Below, one piece after another: positions 27,668 to 38,200 of a DNA stretch of 64,000 nucleotides (position 1 is the stretch's first letter; every line of letters begins with the position of its first letter). Made by a program: the position numbers and the translations under genes. A model generated the notes under the pieces. The model searched no databases. It was not told the origin of the DNA and was given only the letters and a program-made list of their open reading frames with translations. Source of the DNA: Gammaproteobacteria bacterium (GTDB lineage: Bacteria; Pseudomonadota; Gammaproteobacteria; Berkiellales; Berkiellaceae); the NCBI GenBank assembly GCA_016191245.1, contig JACPOY010000013.1:1-64000 (forward strand). The letters are read 5' to 3'.

Positions 27668-28771
27668 ATGTTTGGAATTTATTCACTACCCAATTGGGCA
27701 TATATCGTTGTAACACTTGGTTTAACACATATCACTATTTTATGTGTCACTATCTATCTTCATCGACATCAAGCTCACAGAAGTCTCGATTTGCACCCTG
27801 CCGTCAGTCATTTTTTCAGAGCGTGGTTATGGCTAACGACAGGCATTAACACTAAAGCTTGGACCGCTGTCCATCGTAAGCATCATGCTAAATGCGAAAC
27901 CAAAGAAGATCCTCATAGTCCTCAAATCTTAGGAATTTCAAAAGTCTTATGGCAAGGTGCCGAGCTTTATAAAATGGAGGCTAAAAATAGTGAAACGTTA
28001 AAGCGCTATGGCCAAGGCACCCCTGATGATTGGCTAGAAAATCATATCTATACCCCTCATTCAAACAAGGGGTATTTGATCATGTTATTTATTAACCTAG
28101 TACTCTTTGGTTTTCCGGGAATAACCATTTGGGCACTTCAAATGATGTTAATTCCGTTTTTTGCTGCAGGGGTTATTAATGGTATTGGTCATTATTGGGG
28201 ATACCGAAATTTTGATTGTCCAGATGCATCTACAAATTTATTCCCTATTGGAATATTAGTTGGAGGTGAAGAGTTGCATAACAATCATCATGCCTTTCCT
28301 ACTTCAGCACAATTTTCAACTACATGGTGGGAATTCGACATAGGTTGGTTCTATATAAGAATATTATCACTATTGGGTTTGGCAAAAATAAAACGTCGTA
28401 TACCCAAAATGATCATTAATAAATGCAAACAAAGAATAGATATTGATTCTTTGAAAACTATCATTAAAAATCGATATCAAATTCTAGCTAAATATAAAAG
28501 CTCCGTTGTTTTGCCTGTTTTTAACAAAGCTAAATTAGCGCTAAAAACTTGCCACATTCAACCAACTCGTCAAATAAATAGCAAAAAATCAGCCTATACT
28601 GATTTAAAAATGGTGTATCGTTTAAAAAATCAATTTCAAGAAATTTGGACAAAGACAACAACGAATAATAATGAAATTTTAGAACAATTACATAAGTGGT
28701 GTATTAATGCAGAAGCTGCAAATATTACTCAATTGAAAGAGTTTGTGATATATATTCGAGGTTGCACATAA
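27668..28771 (+). CDS. membrane fatty acid (acyl-CoA) desaturase
   Basis: 367 residues. The three histidine boxes of the membrane desaturase family are HRHQAHR (32-38), HRKHH (69-73) and HNNHH (near 205), with four hydrophobic segments. It introduces a cis double bond with O2 and electrons, possibly from the neighbouring rubredoxin. The last 110 residues are a basic, helical extension of unknown role. An FNR box sits just upstream. Confidence 0.88.
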   Translation: MFGIYSLPNWAYIVVTLGLTHITILCVTIYLHRHQAHRSLDLHPAVSHFFRAWLWLTTGINTKAWTAVHRKHHAKCETKEDPHSPQILGISKVLWQGAELYKMEAKNSETLKRYGQGTPDDWLENHIYTPHSNKGYLIMLFINLVLFGFPGITIWALQMMLIPFFAAGVINGIGHYWGYRNFDCPDASTNLFPIGILVGGEELHNNHHAFPTSAQFSTTWWEFDIGWFYIRILSLLGLAKIKRRIPKMIINKCKQRIDIDSLKTIIKNRYQILAKYKSSVVLPVFNKAKLALKTCHIQPTRQINSKKSAYTDLKMVYRLKNQFQEIWTKTTTNNNEILEQLHKWCINAEAANITQLKEFVIYIRGCT

Positions 28772-28974
28772 TGGGTAATAGAAAAGATTGATAAAAATAA
28801 CAGCATCACCATGATTTAGCAGCACCCACCACCCTTTCGCAGCAAGCACATCTTCTAACATAAGCTATCCTTATAAATAATCCACAAGGATTGCATGCTG
28901 CTATGCCTGTGTAAATTTTCAGCATGAGTTGATAAAAAAATGGCAGTGTCATTAACACGGAGGCGTGAAGACAC

Positions 28975-30051
28975 TTGAAGCGAATTTACTGCTTTCTAAA
29001 ATCGCATCCTATTAGCCTAATCATTGTGCTAGCACTTTTGGGCGCGATTGCTTATGCCTTTTATCAACATTTAACAGCAATTGCGATAACGCTTGCTGTT
29101 GCCACCTTTTCAGCCCTTATGCTTGTTTATATTGCACTCTTAGAACAAAGCCCTAACACTATTAAGCCTAAATCAAAAGAAAATGGTGATGACAACAATA
29201 AACAGTGTGAAACGTTGGAACAAAATTTAAAAGACATACAACAACAATTAGTGATCCAAGAAAAATTAGCCTCTGTTGGCATGCTGACAGCGGGTATTGC
29301 CCATGAAATCAAAAATCCTCTTAATTTTATTAACAATTTTGCCGACATGACAGTGGAATTACTTGACGAGTTAAAAGAAGAACTAGAAAAACCGTTAGAA
29401 AATGCTCCAGAAGAAACCAAGCAAGCAGTTAATAGCACCATTGATGATATTGTTATTAATTGCAAAAAAATAAACGAACACGGTAAAAGAGCAGAATCTA
29501 TTATTAAAAATATGCTCATTCAAGCAAGAACTTCAGATGTTGAGAAAGCTCCTCTTGATATTAATGCGTTGCTTGAAGAGTACCTTAATCTTGCTTATCA
29601 CGGCATGAGAGCTCAAAACAATAAACTTAATGTCAAAATAGAAAAAAATATTGATAAAAGTATTTTGCCTGTCATGGTTGATCAGCAAAGCATTGGAAGA
29701 GTTTTTCTCAATATTATCAATAATGGTTTATATGCTGCAAATGATAAAGCTGAAAAAATAAGTGGCAATTTTATGCCTACCATTACTATCAACAGTGAGC
29801 AAGATGAAAACAGTGTGATTATTAAAATTAAAGATAATGGCAATGGAATACCTGAACATGTACGAGCAAAAATATTTGAACCATTTTTTACGACAAAACC
29901 AGCTGGCCAAGGGACCGGATTAGGGTTGTCCATATGCTATGATATTGTAGTGTCACAACATGGGGGATCTTTAGACGTCGTCTCCAGCCCAGGCGAATAT
30001 ACTGAATTTATTATTAAGTTGCCCAAAAATGTAAGTAGTGAGAAAAAATAG
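28975..30051 (+). CDS. sensor histidine kinase, first gene of a partner-switching operon
   Basis: 358 residues. Two membrane segments (about 12-30 and 34-56) with almost no periplasmic loop, a coiled coil, the phosphoacceptor His110 in [12 protein letters not shown], an N box [12 protein letters not shown], and G boxes DNGNGIP and [13 protein letters not shown] start at 28975 with GGAGG 11 bases upstream. The response-regulator phosphatase starts 8 bases after its stop. Intergenic 28772-28974 holds no gene I can support. Confidence 0.9.
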   Translation: MKRIYCFLKSHPISLIIVLALLGAIAYAFYQHLTAIAITLAVATFSALMLVYIALLEQSPNTIKPKSKENGDDNNKQCETLEQNLKDIQQQLVIQEKLASVGMLTAGIAHEIKNPLNFINNFADMTVELLDELKEELEKPLENAPEETKQAVNSTIDDIVINCKKINEHGKRAESIIKNMLIQARTSDVEKAPLDINALLEEYLNLAYHGMRAQNNKLNVKIEKNIDKSILPVMVDQQSIGRVFLNIINNGLYAANDKAEKISGNFMPTITINSEQDENSVIIKIKDNGNGIPEHVRAKIFEPFFTTKPAGQGTGLGLSICYDIVVSQHGGSLDVVSSPGEYTEFIIKLPKNVSSEKK

Positions 30052-30059
30052 GTCCGCCT

Positions 30060-31253
30060 ATGGAAACCAATGTATTAAGCAATGGAACAAAAATTTTATT
30101 TGTAGACGATGAACCAGACGTCGAGGTATTAATGACGCAGCGTTTTCGTCGGCAATTAAGAGAAAAGAAATTCGAGTTTTCTTTTGCTCGCAATGGTATT
30201 GAAGCTTTGGATGTGCTTTCAAAAGCACCTGACATTCGATTAGTGATTTCTGATATTAACATGCCAGAAATGGATGGATTAACTTTATTACGTAATATTA
30301 ATGAAAAATTTCCAAATGTTATCCCGATTATCGTTTCTGCTTATGGCGATATGAATAATATCCGAGCAGCAATGAATCTAGGGGCATTTGATTTTGTGAC
30401 AAAGCCAATTAATTTTGAAGACTTAAATGTCACTATCGATAAAACTTTGACGCATATTCAAAATCTAATTGATGCACAAAGAACCAAATCAAGATTAGAC
30501 GGTATCTTACATGAACTGAATGTAGCAAGTGAAATTCAACAATCCATTTTACCACGTAATTTTATCACTGATGAAAATATTGAAATGTTTGCCAAAATGA
30601 CAGCGGCAAAAGAAATCGGCGGTGACTTTTATGACTTCTTCTGGTTAGACGAAGAAAAAACTAAATTAGGATTTGTGATAGCAGACGTTTCTGGTAAAGG
30701 GGTTCCTGCCGCGTTATTTATGACGGTTTCTCGTACGTTGATTCGGGCTCATGCTTACAATGATGATCAGGCCCCTGGTAAATGCTTAACTAAAGTAAAC
30801 AATGCCTTACATAAAGACAATACTAATGTGATGTTTGTGACAACTTTCTATGCGACACTTGATATTAAAACAGGTATCCTAACTTACTCAAATGCTGGAC
30901 ATAATCCACCCCACATTGTACGAAAAGGGGGGACCATAGAAACGATCACTAAAAGCCATGGCATGGCACTAGGGGTCATGGAAGATCTACAATATAAAGA
31001 AGATACGATCCAATTAAACGAAGGTGATCTATTCTTCTTATATACAGATGGTGTCACTGAAGCTGAAACAGGTGATGGTAGTTTTTACGGGGATGGAAGG
31101 CTAACCAGTAATCTTGAAAAATACAGAGATTTGGCAGCTAGTGAATTAATCAATACAATAAGATCAGACATCACCAGTTTTGCGGCAGGATGGCCTCAAA
31201 GTGATGATATTACAATGCTAGCAATACGTTATTTAGCTAGGAAACAAAACTGA
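30060..31253 (+). CDS. response regulator fused to a SpoIIE/RsbU-type PP2C phosphatase
   Basis: 397 residues. Receiver domain 10-130 with phosphoacceptor Asp65 (ISDINMPEMDG), a linker coiled coil, then a PPM phosphatase with metal-binding motifs EIGGDFYDFF, IADVSGKGVPAALFM, SNAGHNPP and SDDITML. Phosphorylation by the kinase upstream would turn on the phosphatase, which removes phosphate from the STAS protein downstream. Confidence 0.9.
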   Translation: METNVLSNGTKILFVDDEPDVEVLMTQRFRRQLREKKFEFSFARNGIEALDVLSKAPDIRLVISDINMPEMDGLTLLRNINEKFPNVIPIIVSAYGDMNNIRAAMNLGAFDFVTKPINFEDLNVTIDKTLTHIQNLIDAQRTKSRLDGILHELNVASEIQQSILPRNFITDENIEMFAKMTAAKEIGGDFYDFFWLDEEKTKLGFVIADVSGKGVPAALFMTVSRTLIRAHAYNDDQAPGKCLTKVNNALHKDNTNVMFVTTFYATLDIKTGILTYSNAGHNPPHIVRKGGTIETITKSHGMALGVMEDLQYKEDTIQLNEGDLFFLYTDGVTEAETGDGSFYGDGRLTSNLEKYRDLAASELINTIRSDITSFAAGWPQSDDITMLAIRYLARKQN

Positions 31254-31255
31254 GA

Positions 31256-31693
31256 ATGGATGCGCACAATATGACGAGTTCTCAACATCTTACATTACAT
31301 TTTGCCAATAGTGCTGAAGAAGCACCGCGCATTGCTCGTCGGGTGGAGTACTTTTTGCATGACCGGCAGATCCCCGATACAATTATAAATAAGCTTCTAT
31401 TGTGCGTTGATGAATTAATAACCAATATTATTGCACATGCTTATGGTGACAAAGAAGAACATGCTGTTTTACTTGAATGCCGTATTTTAGATGACAAAAT
31501 TGAATTAGAGTTGCGTGACGATGGTATTGCATTTGATCCAACAACACAAACAAGACCTAATACCAAACTGTCTCTTGATAATCGCGATATTGGTGGATTG
31601 GGTATACATTTGGTAATGACATTGATGGATAAAGTGGAATATCAACGCGAAGGTGATTATAACGTTTTAAAACTCACCAAAAAATTGGATTAA
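31256..31693 (+). CDS. RsbW-type anti-sigma/serine kinase
   Basis: 145 residues with the GHKL fold: N box CVDELITNIIAHAYGD, G1 box ELRDDGIAFDP and a late GGLGIHLVMTLMDKVEY. It would phosphorylate the STAS protein and sequester a target, a sigma factor or other effector. Follows the phosphatase gene by 2 bases. No sigma factor gene is nearby. Confidence 0.85.
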   Translation: MDAHNMTSSQHLTLHFANSAEEAPRIARRVEYFLHDRQIPDTIINKLLLCVDELITNIIAHAYGDKEEHAVLLECRILDDKIELELRDDGIAFDPTTQTRPNTKLSLDNRDIGGLGIHLVMTLMDKVEYQREGDYNVLKLTKKLD

Positions 31694-31717
31694 TTTTAAG
31701 TAACCATCGGGGTAACC

Positions 31718-32056
31718 ATGGAAATCAAAGTAGATAAAATTGACTCAAATGTAGTAGTCTCATTAAGCGGTAGAATTGATTCTACTGCTGCAGTTGAGTT
31801 CGAAGAAAAATTGATCGAAATTATTGATACTGGATGCCATACCATGGTGGTTGATTTTCTACGCGTTCAGTTTATCAGTAGTGCCGGTCTTCGGGTACTG
31901 CTATTAGCTGCTAAGAAGGTAAAACCTTATGGTGGCAAAATATTATTATGTGACATGTCAAAAGATGTAAGAGAAGTGTTTGATATCAGCGGTTTCTCTT
32001 CAATATTTGATATTCATGAGAATGTCACCACGGCCACACAATCTATTAAAAAATAA
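31718..32056 (+). CDS. STAS-domain anti-sigma factor antagonist
   Basis: 112 residues, one STAS domain. VSLSGRIDSTAAVEFEEKL and the regulatory loop DFLRVQFISSAGLRVLLLAAK with the likely phosphorylated Ser54/55. The final gene of the operon; completes kinase, phosphatase, STAS switch. Confidence 0.9.
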   Translation: MEIKVDKIDSNVVVSLSGRIDSTAAVEFEEKLIEIIDTGCHTMVVDFLRVQFISSAGLRVLLLAAKKVKPYGGKILLCDMSKDVREVFDISGFSSIFDIHENVTTATQSIKK

Positions 32057-32066
32057 TCTCCCTCTC

Positions 32067-32100
32067 AAATAAAAAAGCGCCAATAGGCGCTTTTTTATTT
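32067..32100 (+). terminator. terminator of the partner-switching operon
   Basis: A 15-bp perfect arm pair (AAATAAAAAAGCGCC and GGCGCTTTTTTATTT) with loop AATA. Symmetric, so it may also act on the minus strand. Confidence 0.9.
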
Positions 32101-32203
32101 GTATATGCAAGCGCAACGTTAGAGTCAATTGAATGAGAGCCATTGAGAGAACTTTGGAAGAACCTACTCCCTCTAGTACATTAAAAGAAAATAATATTGC
32201 CTA

Positions 32204-33196
32204 TCAAACATCAAGGATTTGAATTACTGCCGCGCCTTCAAACTTTCCATTTCTTAAATCTTCTAATGCTTCATTAGTTTTTTCTAAAGGATACACAGTC
32301 ACTTGCGTTTTTATTGGTACAAGAGGAGCTAATTTTAAAAATTCTTCTCCATCTTGGCGGGTTAAATTGGCAACAGAGCAAACATGACGTTCACCCCATA
32401 AATAATCATAAGGAAATGCTGGAATATCGCTCATATGGATACCAGCACAGACCACAGTCCCTCCTTTCTTTGTATTTTTTAGCGCTAAAGGAACTAATGC
32501 ACCATTTGGTGCAAAAATAATTGCTGCGTCCAAAGCTGAAGCTAATAATGTCTCACTGCCCCCTGCCCAACTTGCACCTAAAGATTTCGCAAAACTTTGT
32601 GCTTTTTCATCACCAGGTTTGGTGAAAGCATAGACTTCTTTTCCAAAATACACGGCCAATTGCGTTAAAATATGAGCACTGGCACCAAAACCATAAAATC
32701 CTATTTTTTGCGCTTGTCCTGTTTTGCTTAAAGCCCGATATCCAATTAAGCCAGCGCAAAACAACGGAGCAGCTTGTACATCAGGATAATCTTGCGGAAC
32801 AGGAAAGCAAAATCGACTGTCTGCAACACAAAATTCAGCAAAACCACCATTTAATTGATATCCGGTATATTTAGCATTGTCACAAAGATTTTCTTGATTT
32901 GATAAACAAAATGAACATTGCCCGCAGCTGCCGCCAAGCCAAGGTACCCCTACCCTATCTCCCACTTTAAAGTTGAAAACATTCTCACCTTTACTTTCCA
33001 CTATACCAATAATTTGATGACCGGGAATCAAAGGTAAACGTGGCGAGCTCAATTCGCCATCAACCACATGTAAATCTGTGCGACAGATACCACAGGCACT
33101 GACCCTAATGAGAATTTCTTGCTCATGATGGATAGGAAGTGGCACCTGTTTCAGCGTTAATTTTTCACCGATTTTATCAAGCACCATTGCGCGCAT
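32204..33196 (-). CDS. zinc-dependent alcohol dehydrogenase
   Basis: 330 residues of the MDR family. Catalytic zinc Cys in ACGICRTDLH, GHQIIG, and the structural zinc cluster CGQCSFC...NLC. The nucleotide-binding FYGFGASAHI replaces the usual GxGxxG with GFGASA, typical of the YjgB/AdhP-like branch. Starts 5 bases after the RhoGAP-like gene on the same strand. Confidence 0.88.
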   Translation of the reverse strand: MRAMVLDKIGEKLTLKQVPLPIHHEQEILIRVSACGICRTDLHVVDGELSSPRLPLIPGHQIIGIVESKGENVFNFKVGDRVGVPWLGGSCGQCSFCLSNQENLCDNAKYTGYQLNGGFAEFCVADSRFCFPVPQDYPDVQAAPLFCAGLIGYRALSKTGQAQKIGFYGFGASAHILTQLAVYFGKEVYAFTKPGDEKAQSFAKSLGASWAGGSETLLASALDAAIIFAPNGALVPLALKNTKKGGTVVCAGIHMSDIPAFPYDYLWGERHVCSVANLTRQDGEEFLKLAPLVPIKTQVTVYPLEKTNEALEDLRNGKFEGAAVIQILDV

Positions 33197-33201
33197 TGTA
33201 T

Positions 33202-34779
33202 TTATTTCTCTTCAGGTTTATCTTTTTGTGTAGGTCGATTCATCATGATAAATTTATCTTGCAGTTGAGATAATCTATCTTTAGGTGGTTTTTTCACTAT
33301 TTCATCAATTTCTTTACTTTTAGCTTTCGGTTTTGCTTTTGCCTTTGGTTTTTCTTTAATTTTTGTTTCAGTCATAGGCAGTAAAGGCGAAAGAGGCGCG
33401 TCTTCCACCAAAGGCTGCGCTTTTTTAATAGGTTCAGGTACCATTTTAACCCGCTCAGGTTCCGCTCTCTTAATAGATTCGGGTTCCATTTTTTTGATAG
33501 GCGCAGGTTCTACCTTTTTAATTGGTTCAGGTTCGATTTTTCTGATAGGCTCAGGCTCTACCTTTTTAATTGGTTCAGGTTCGATTTTTCTGATAGGCTC
33601 AGGTTCTACCTTTTTAATTGGTTCAGGTTCCATTTTTTTGATAGGCTCAGGCTCTACCTTTTTAATTGGTTCAGGTTCCATTTTTCTGATAGGCGCAGAT
33701 TCAAACTTTTTAATAGGTTCTGGCTCCACTGCTTGAACAGACGAAAGTGGCTTTTTGACTGGTTCAGGTTCAATGATAATTGACGGTTCAGGTTCAAATA
33801 CCCTGACCGATTCTGGCTTTTTTATTTGAATCGGTGACTCAGCCTGAGCCAATGGTGGCTGGGGTTGCTGCTCTATCGCTGATGATGTTTGCTCAACATT
33901 TTCAGATTTTTTATGCTTATAAAAATATTTTATTAAAAAATCTGAAAGCCAATGAGGAATCACAAATCCAAGCATCTTCATCGGTTCGGTTAATATCGGA
34001 AACTGAGTATCATTTTGATATAACTTAACCAAAGAAGCACTTTCTACTGGAAACCTTTGAGTAAAATTTTTCTCAAAGTATTTGTTTTTTATTGCCTCAA
34101 CCAATCTTTTTTCACCTTGTGTTAATTGTTCTTGTGAAAATTTCAGTGTTTGACCAAAATGTTTCCTAGAAGATAAAGCAAAGGGAAGTCCATTATTTGA
34201 AAAATGCGTTAACGGTTCAGCGATGATTTTAAATATTTCATTCTCATGCATATTGTTTTTGGCATGAAAATGGTAAATACGGTGAAATAAATAAAGCAAA
34301 TTATGAAATACTTTTGCTTCTTCAATAGCACCTTTTTCTAGAAGGCGCTGAATAAAGTTTTCAAAAGGCATCGATGGATCGTTTACAAATGCTCGGAATG
34401 CATCGTGAACACTGATTGGCCAATATATTTTAATTTCACTGAGACCATATTTAATTAAGCCAATTACATTATTTGGATCCTTAATAAACTTATCAAACGA
34501 AAGTAAAGATCTGATGCTAGGATCGCCGGAAAGATTTTTAGCTCGACCCATCATTTTATTAAACACTTGGTTTATTTGATTGTTAGAACCAGATACCCGC
34601 AAAAGCTTATCCGTTTCTAAAAAGGAGTTCGTTCCATCTTCTTTATCAAAGAGGTGAATATAGGCCAACGCTTGATCAAGCAAATTATTATATTTTTGTA
34701 TTCTTGATGCATTTTTAAGAGATCTTTTAGAAGTCTCTTCTAACAAGATATCCTTTTCCGACTCTGCTGAATGCAGCAT
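33202..34779 (-). CDS. RhoGAP-like protein with proline/glutamate repeat tail, putative effector
   Basis: 525 residues. About 50-195 matches the RhoGAP pattern: LLRVSGSNNQINQVF places Arg61 as the arginine finger (GIFRVSGS in eukaryotic GAPs). VIGLIKYGLSEI matches the LLKxxLRELP segment, and HNLLYLFHRIYHFHAKNNMHENEIFKIIAEPL (shortened: L...LL.H......N.M..N......P.L) matches the late helix and conserved Asn. A hydrophobic spacer is followed by about a dozen EPEPIKKx repeats (8 residues) and a Lys/Pro-rich end. No signal peptide. GTPase activation is inferred from residues. Confidence 0.55.
   Translation of the reverse strand: MLHSAESEKDILLEETSKRSLKNASRIQKYNNLLDQALAYIHLFDKEDGTNSFLETDKLLRVSGSNNQINQVFNKMMGRAKNLSGDPSIRSLLSFDKFIKDPNNVIGLIKYGLSEIKIYWPISVHDAFRAFVNDPSMPFENFIQRLLEKGAIEEAKVFHNLLYLFHRIYHFHAKNNMHENEIFKIIAEPLTHFSNNGLPFALSSRKHFGQTLKFSQEQLTQGEKRLVEAIKNKYFEKNFTQRFPVESASLVKLYQNDTQFPILTEPMKMLGFVIPHWLSDFLIKYFYKHKKSENVEQTSSAIEQQPQPPLAQAESPIQIKKPESVRVFEPEPSIIIEPEPVKKPLSSVQAVEPEPIKKFESAPIRKMEPEPIKKVEPEPIKKMEPEPIKKVEPEPIRKIEPEPIKKVEPEPIRKIEPEPIKKVEPAPIKKMEPESIKRAEPERVKMVPEPIKKAQPLVEDAPLSPLLPMTETKIKEKPKAKAKPKAKSKEIDEIVKKPPKDRLSQLQDKFIMMNRPTQKDKPEEK
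33425..33760 (-). repeat. 48-bp tandem repeats coding for EPEPIKKV-EPEPIRKI units
   Basis: Tandem copies of a 24-bp unit arranged as a 48-bp higher-order repeat, coding for 8-residue EPEPI(K/R)K(V/I/M). The copies are very alike, so copy number probably varies between strains. Confidence 0.85.
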
Positions 34780-34803
34780 AGTACCTATCCTTTTGTGAAA
34801 ACA

Positions 34804-35070
34804 TTATGGAGAAGGCTTATCCTTCTTCTCTTCAGGCTTCTCATCTTTCTTTTTAACGGCATCTTTTGCAGCTTGGGAGGCTTTTTCACCAGCAGCTTTA
34901 CCTGCCGCCATTGCTTTATCACTAGCATCTTTACTGGCTTGAACCGCTTTTTCACCGGCCGCTTTTCCAGCAGCTACTGCTTTATTCGCAGCCTCTGAAA
35001 TACTTTTTAAATCAGGCATTTTAATGCCCCATTTTGATTTCTTTTCTTCAGGTTTATTTTCATCAGTCAT
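34804..35070 (-). CDS. small alanine/lysine-rich repeat protein
   Basis: 88 residues from ATG 35070 (AAGGGG 7 bases upstream). Two near-identical 22-residue repeats (NKAVAAGKAAGEKAVQASKD and SDKAMAAGKAAGEKASQAAK) between charged Lys/Glu/Pro ends. The pattern is that of a histone H1-like or LEA-like helical protein. Upstream of the RhoGAP-like gene in the same direction. Function unknown. Confidence 0.6.
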   Translation of the reverse strand: MTDENKPEEKKSKWGIKMPDLKSISEAANKAVAAGKAAGEKAVQASKDASDKAMAAGKAAGEKASQAAKDAVKKKDEKPEEKKDKPSP

Positions 35071-35287
35071 CACACACCCCTTGATATTGACCATGGTAAA
35101 AGTATATTGATTGTAGGTCTAAAACTTAGTCAATTAATGCACTAATTTAAATATTAATCTATTCCCTTAGCAAACGCCACTGAGAGAGGGGAACTACACA
35201 CTTCTTTAGGAATCTTTGGAACTTAAAGCAATAATTCGAGTCTTTATATTAAAAGCTAGAATATTTTCTAAACCGTAGAGGTGAAAT

Positions 35288-38200
35288 ATGCTCAGTGGAA
35301 TTGATGAAAACATCTATCGACTTACAGAAATGAATTCACATGCCCCCGATATAAAGATTCAACGGGCATTAGAACTTTTAAAACAATTAAAGACAATTTC
35401 AGAGCAAGATAGAGATTCATATCAAAAAGTTGATGATCTTGTCTCCACCTTGAGCTTTGGTCATGCAGGTAGTAGCTCAGGAAGATCTGATACGGATATT
35501 TCCATAGAAAAAATGCAAGGTTTGTTAAGTAGGCTTACAACTATCCCAACAATACGGAAAAGAGCCCCACTGCGATTTACTGATATATATCAGTCGGGAC
35601 CGTTCATTGAAGAAGCTCTAGATATTAAGCACAGCATGGTTGATAACTACTTATCCATATTCGAAGAGCCCTCTCGCGAGTCAAACATCGTTGACATAAT
35701 GCAACATATTAATGAATTGGGAGGAACCAAAGGTGCTGAACTTGCCCCCATGCCGCCACTTACCAGGTGTGCCATTCAAGGAGGGGGAGCTAAAGGTGCT
35801 GCTTATGTGGGAACTTATCAAGCAATGGATATGCTGGGTGTGACAGATTCAACAAAAACGTATTGTGGTGCTTCCGCAGGTGCGATTACCTCATTCTTAA
35901 TGGGCCTGGGTTACGATTCAAAACAATTTAAAGCCATTTCAGATGGCATGAACTTTCAAGATTTAGCTGATTTCAATCCATCTATGCTGGGTGCAAAGTT
36001 TGGTGGTACTGCAATAGGACAAGCAACTTCAGTAGCCACGCAATTACATGCCTTCTCAGGTAATGCCTTCCACAATTGGGCGAGAGGGCAATGCGCGATG
36101 GTGTTTGGCGATCCAGATATTACCTTTATTGAAATGCAAGAATGGTATCAAAAAAGAGGACTTCCTGTTCCAGAAATGGTGTTTATGGGTACCATGGTTA
36201 CTCCACATAAGAAAAGTGTAATTTTTTCAGCCAATGATACACCTCATATAAGAATTGCGGATGCAGTGAGATGCTCGATGTCATTTCCAGGTGCCTGGGA
36301 GCATTTTCATGTTAAATATGGCAAAAGCGCAGAGGGAAATATAAAAAGTATTCGAGATGGTGACGAGTTTGGACGTTTTGCAGATGGTGGTATTTTAAAC
36401 AATTACCCCATTGACAGGCTTAATCTTGTAGATGAAAACCCTGCTTATAATAAACCCATTTGCGAGGATGCTATTGGCACGCAGGTGCCACAAAATCCAT
36501 GCAGTTATGGATTTAGCCTTACCACTTCACTTAACAAAGTTGATGAAAATATCACCCCTGCTACCAATAGATTGCGTGTTCTCAAGCAACGTACTCATGG
36601 TCGCAAAATTGCAAAAGATGAGAGTGATGACGATTTTTCACGCAGGACAGAAATCAGTAAATTAAAGGAGCATAAATTATGGAATCTTGCAGGTGTTCTC
36701 AAAAAAAATTATATAGGTGATACGTCAACTAGCGCGCAAGATGACAAAAAGCGCAAAATATTTGATAGACAAACAACCATTATTTATACAGAAGGAGTTG
36801 GTACTCTTGAATTTGATTTACCTCCTTCTAAAATGAAGCTGATTGAAGATAGTGGTAAATTTGCTTTTATCAATTGGTATCTTAAGCATCGCAACCCCAC
36901 CCTCACGTATGATGATTACTTTAACTCTAAAAATATTGGTCAAGGTATTGCATACGACCCCAGTAAATTCGAGGGTGAAGCAACTCTTCACGAAGAAGAT
37001 ATCGCTAAATTGGAACAACTTAAACTTGAAGGAAAAAATGCAAAAGGCGTTGCAAAATATTGCCGCTTTATGCTAGATTTTCATGATGAATTAGCGAGCC
37101 TTCGAAAGGTGATTGCTCTCAGTCACGATCCAGAGACTATGGCAGCACTTACTGAAGAACAAAAAGAACGCTTGGAGCAATTTAAAGATCTTAATAACAA
37201 CCAACGGTTGAAGCATTTATCTTGGCAAATCAAACAATTAGAAAAAAAATATCCCATTTTATTGTCTGATCGTGCTTTAGAAATTAATAAACAAGTGTTC
37301 GACATTGTAAGAACACGTGCAGCTCAAGCCAAGGACTTAAAAATTCATAAAAAGAAAACCCTAGACAGCAATATCGATAAAGAGCAAGTTATTCGAAAAA
37401 TACATGAACTTTTAAATGAAAATTCCGAACGGACAACTTCTCATGCTATTGCTATTTTTAAGGGACAAATGTCTGGTATGTTCGACCTGATGATGAAAGA
37501 TCCAAGTTTATTAAGCGAATTATCATCGCACTGCTCTGCCCAACAACTTCATGATTTATTAGAAAATCTTCGCACAACAGCTCACCAACTTGATCAACAA
37601 GGCAGAAAATGGCATGGCGGTTTTGGCTTGTTTAATAAATTAGAAAATGAAACTTTGGAAAATTTTCCAACTCGCTTCCAGTTATTTATGCAACAGTTCA
37701 CCGATCCTTCTCTTTTGGAGAGTGCAATTTTACAACAAGATAAAGATAAGATTCATTATCTTTTAGAACTCAAGAGTAAAGGTATCGGATTTGGCATTGG
37801 GGCCAAACATTATATTAATCCTCTTGCTACCAATGTTAAGGGGAATAATGCACTACATATTTGCGTTGATGCTGGTGACTTTGCCACTTTTGAGCAGATT
37901 ATTACTGAATTACAACCTGCTTTGCCTTTTGCAGCAAAGGGGCAGCATCTGTTGCACTACGTTATTGAAAACGCAAATCAAGATTTTATTAATCAACTAT
38001 TTACTCATCCAAAAACGACAGCTTGGATTCAAACTGTGTTAAGCTCTGCAAGCAAAACTAATCCTGAATTTCGTTCGCAATTTGGTTCAGGAGAAAGCTT
38101 AAGAGAGCAAATTATTCGTGTTAGCGCACAAAAAAGTTTAGAGCTTGATCTAAACGCAATCGAAAAGGTGATATCCAAGGGCCCTATTACTTTAGATGAT

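Noticed and set aside
28772..28974. Minus-strand reading frame in the gap before the histidine kinase
   Set aside because: Short, no ribosome-binding site, and its frame runs into the antisense of the desaturase gene.
33494..33736. Plus-strand frame coding for repeated IGSGSTF-type residues
   Set aside because: It is the antisense of the EPEPIKK repeat in the RhoGAP-like gene; repeats often leave opposite frames open.
33425..33760. Tandem repeats considered as a CRISPR array
   Set aside because: Units are contiguous and coding with an 8-residue period; there are no unique spacers and no cas genes.
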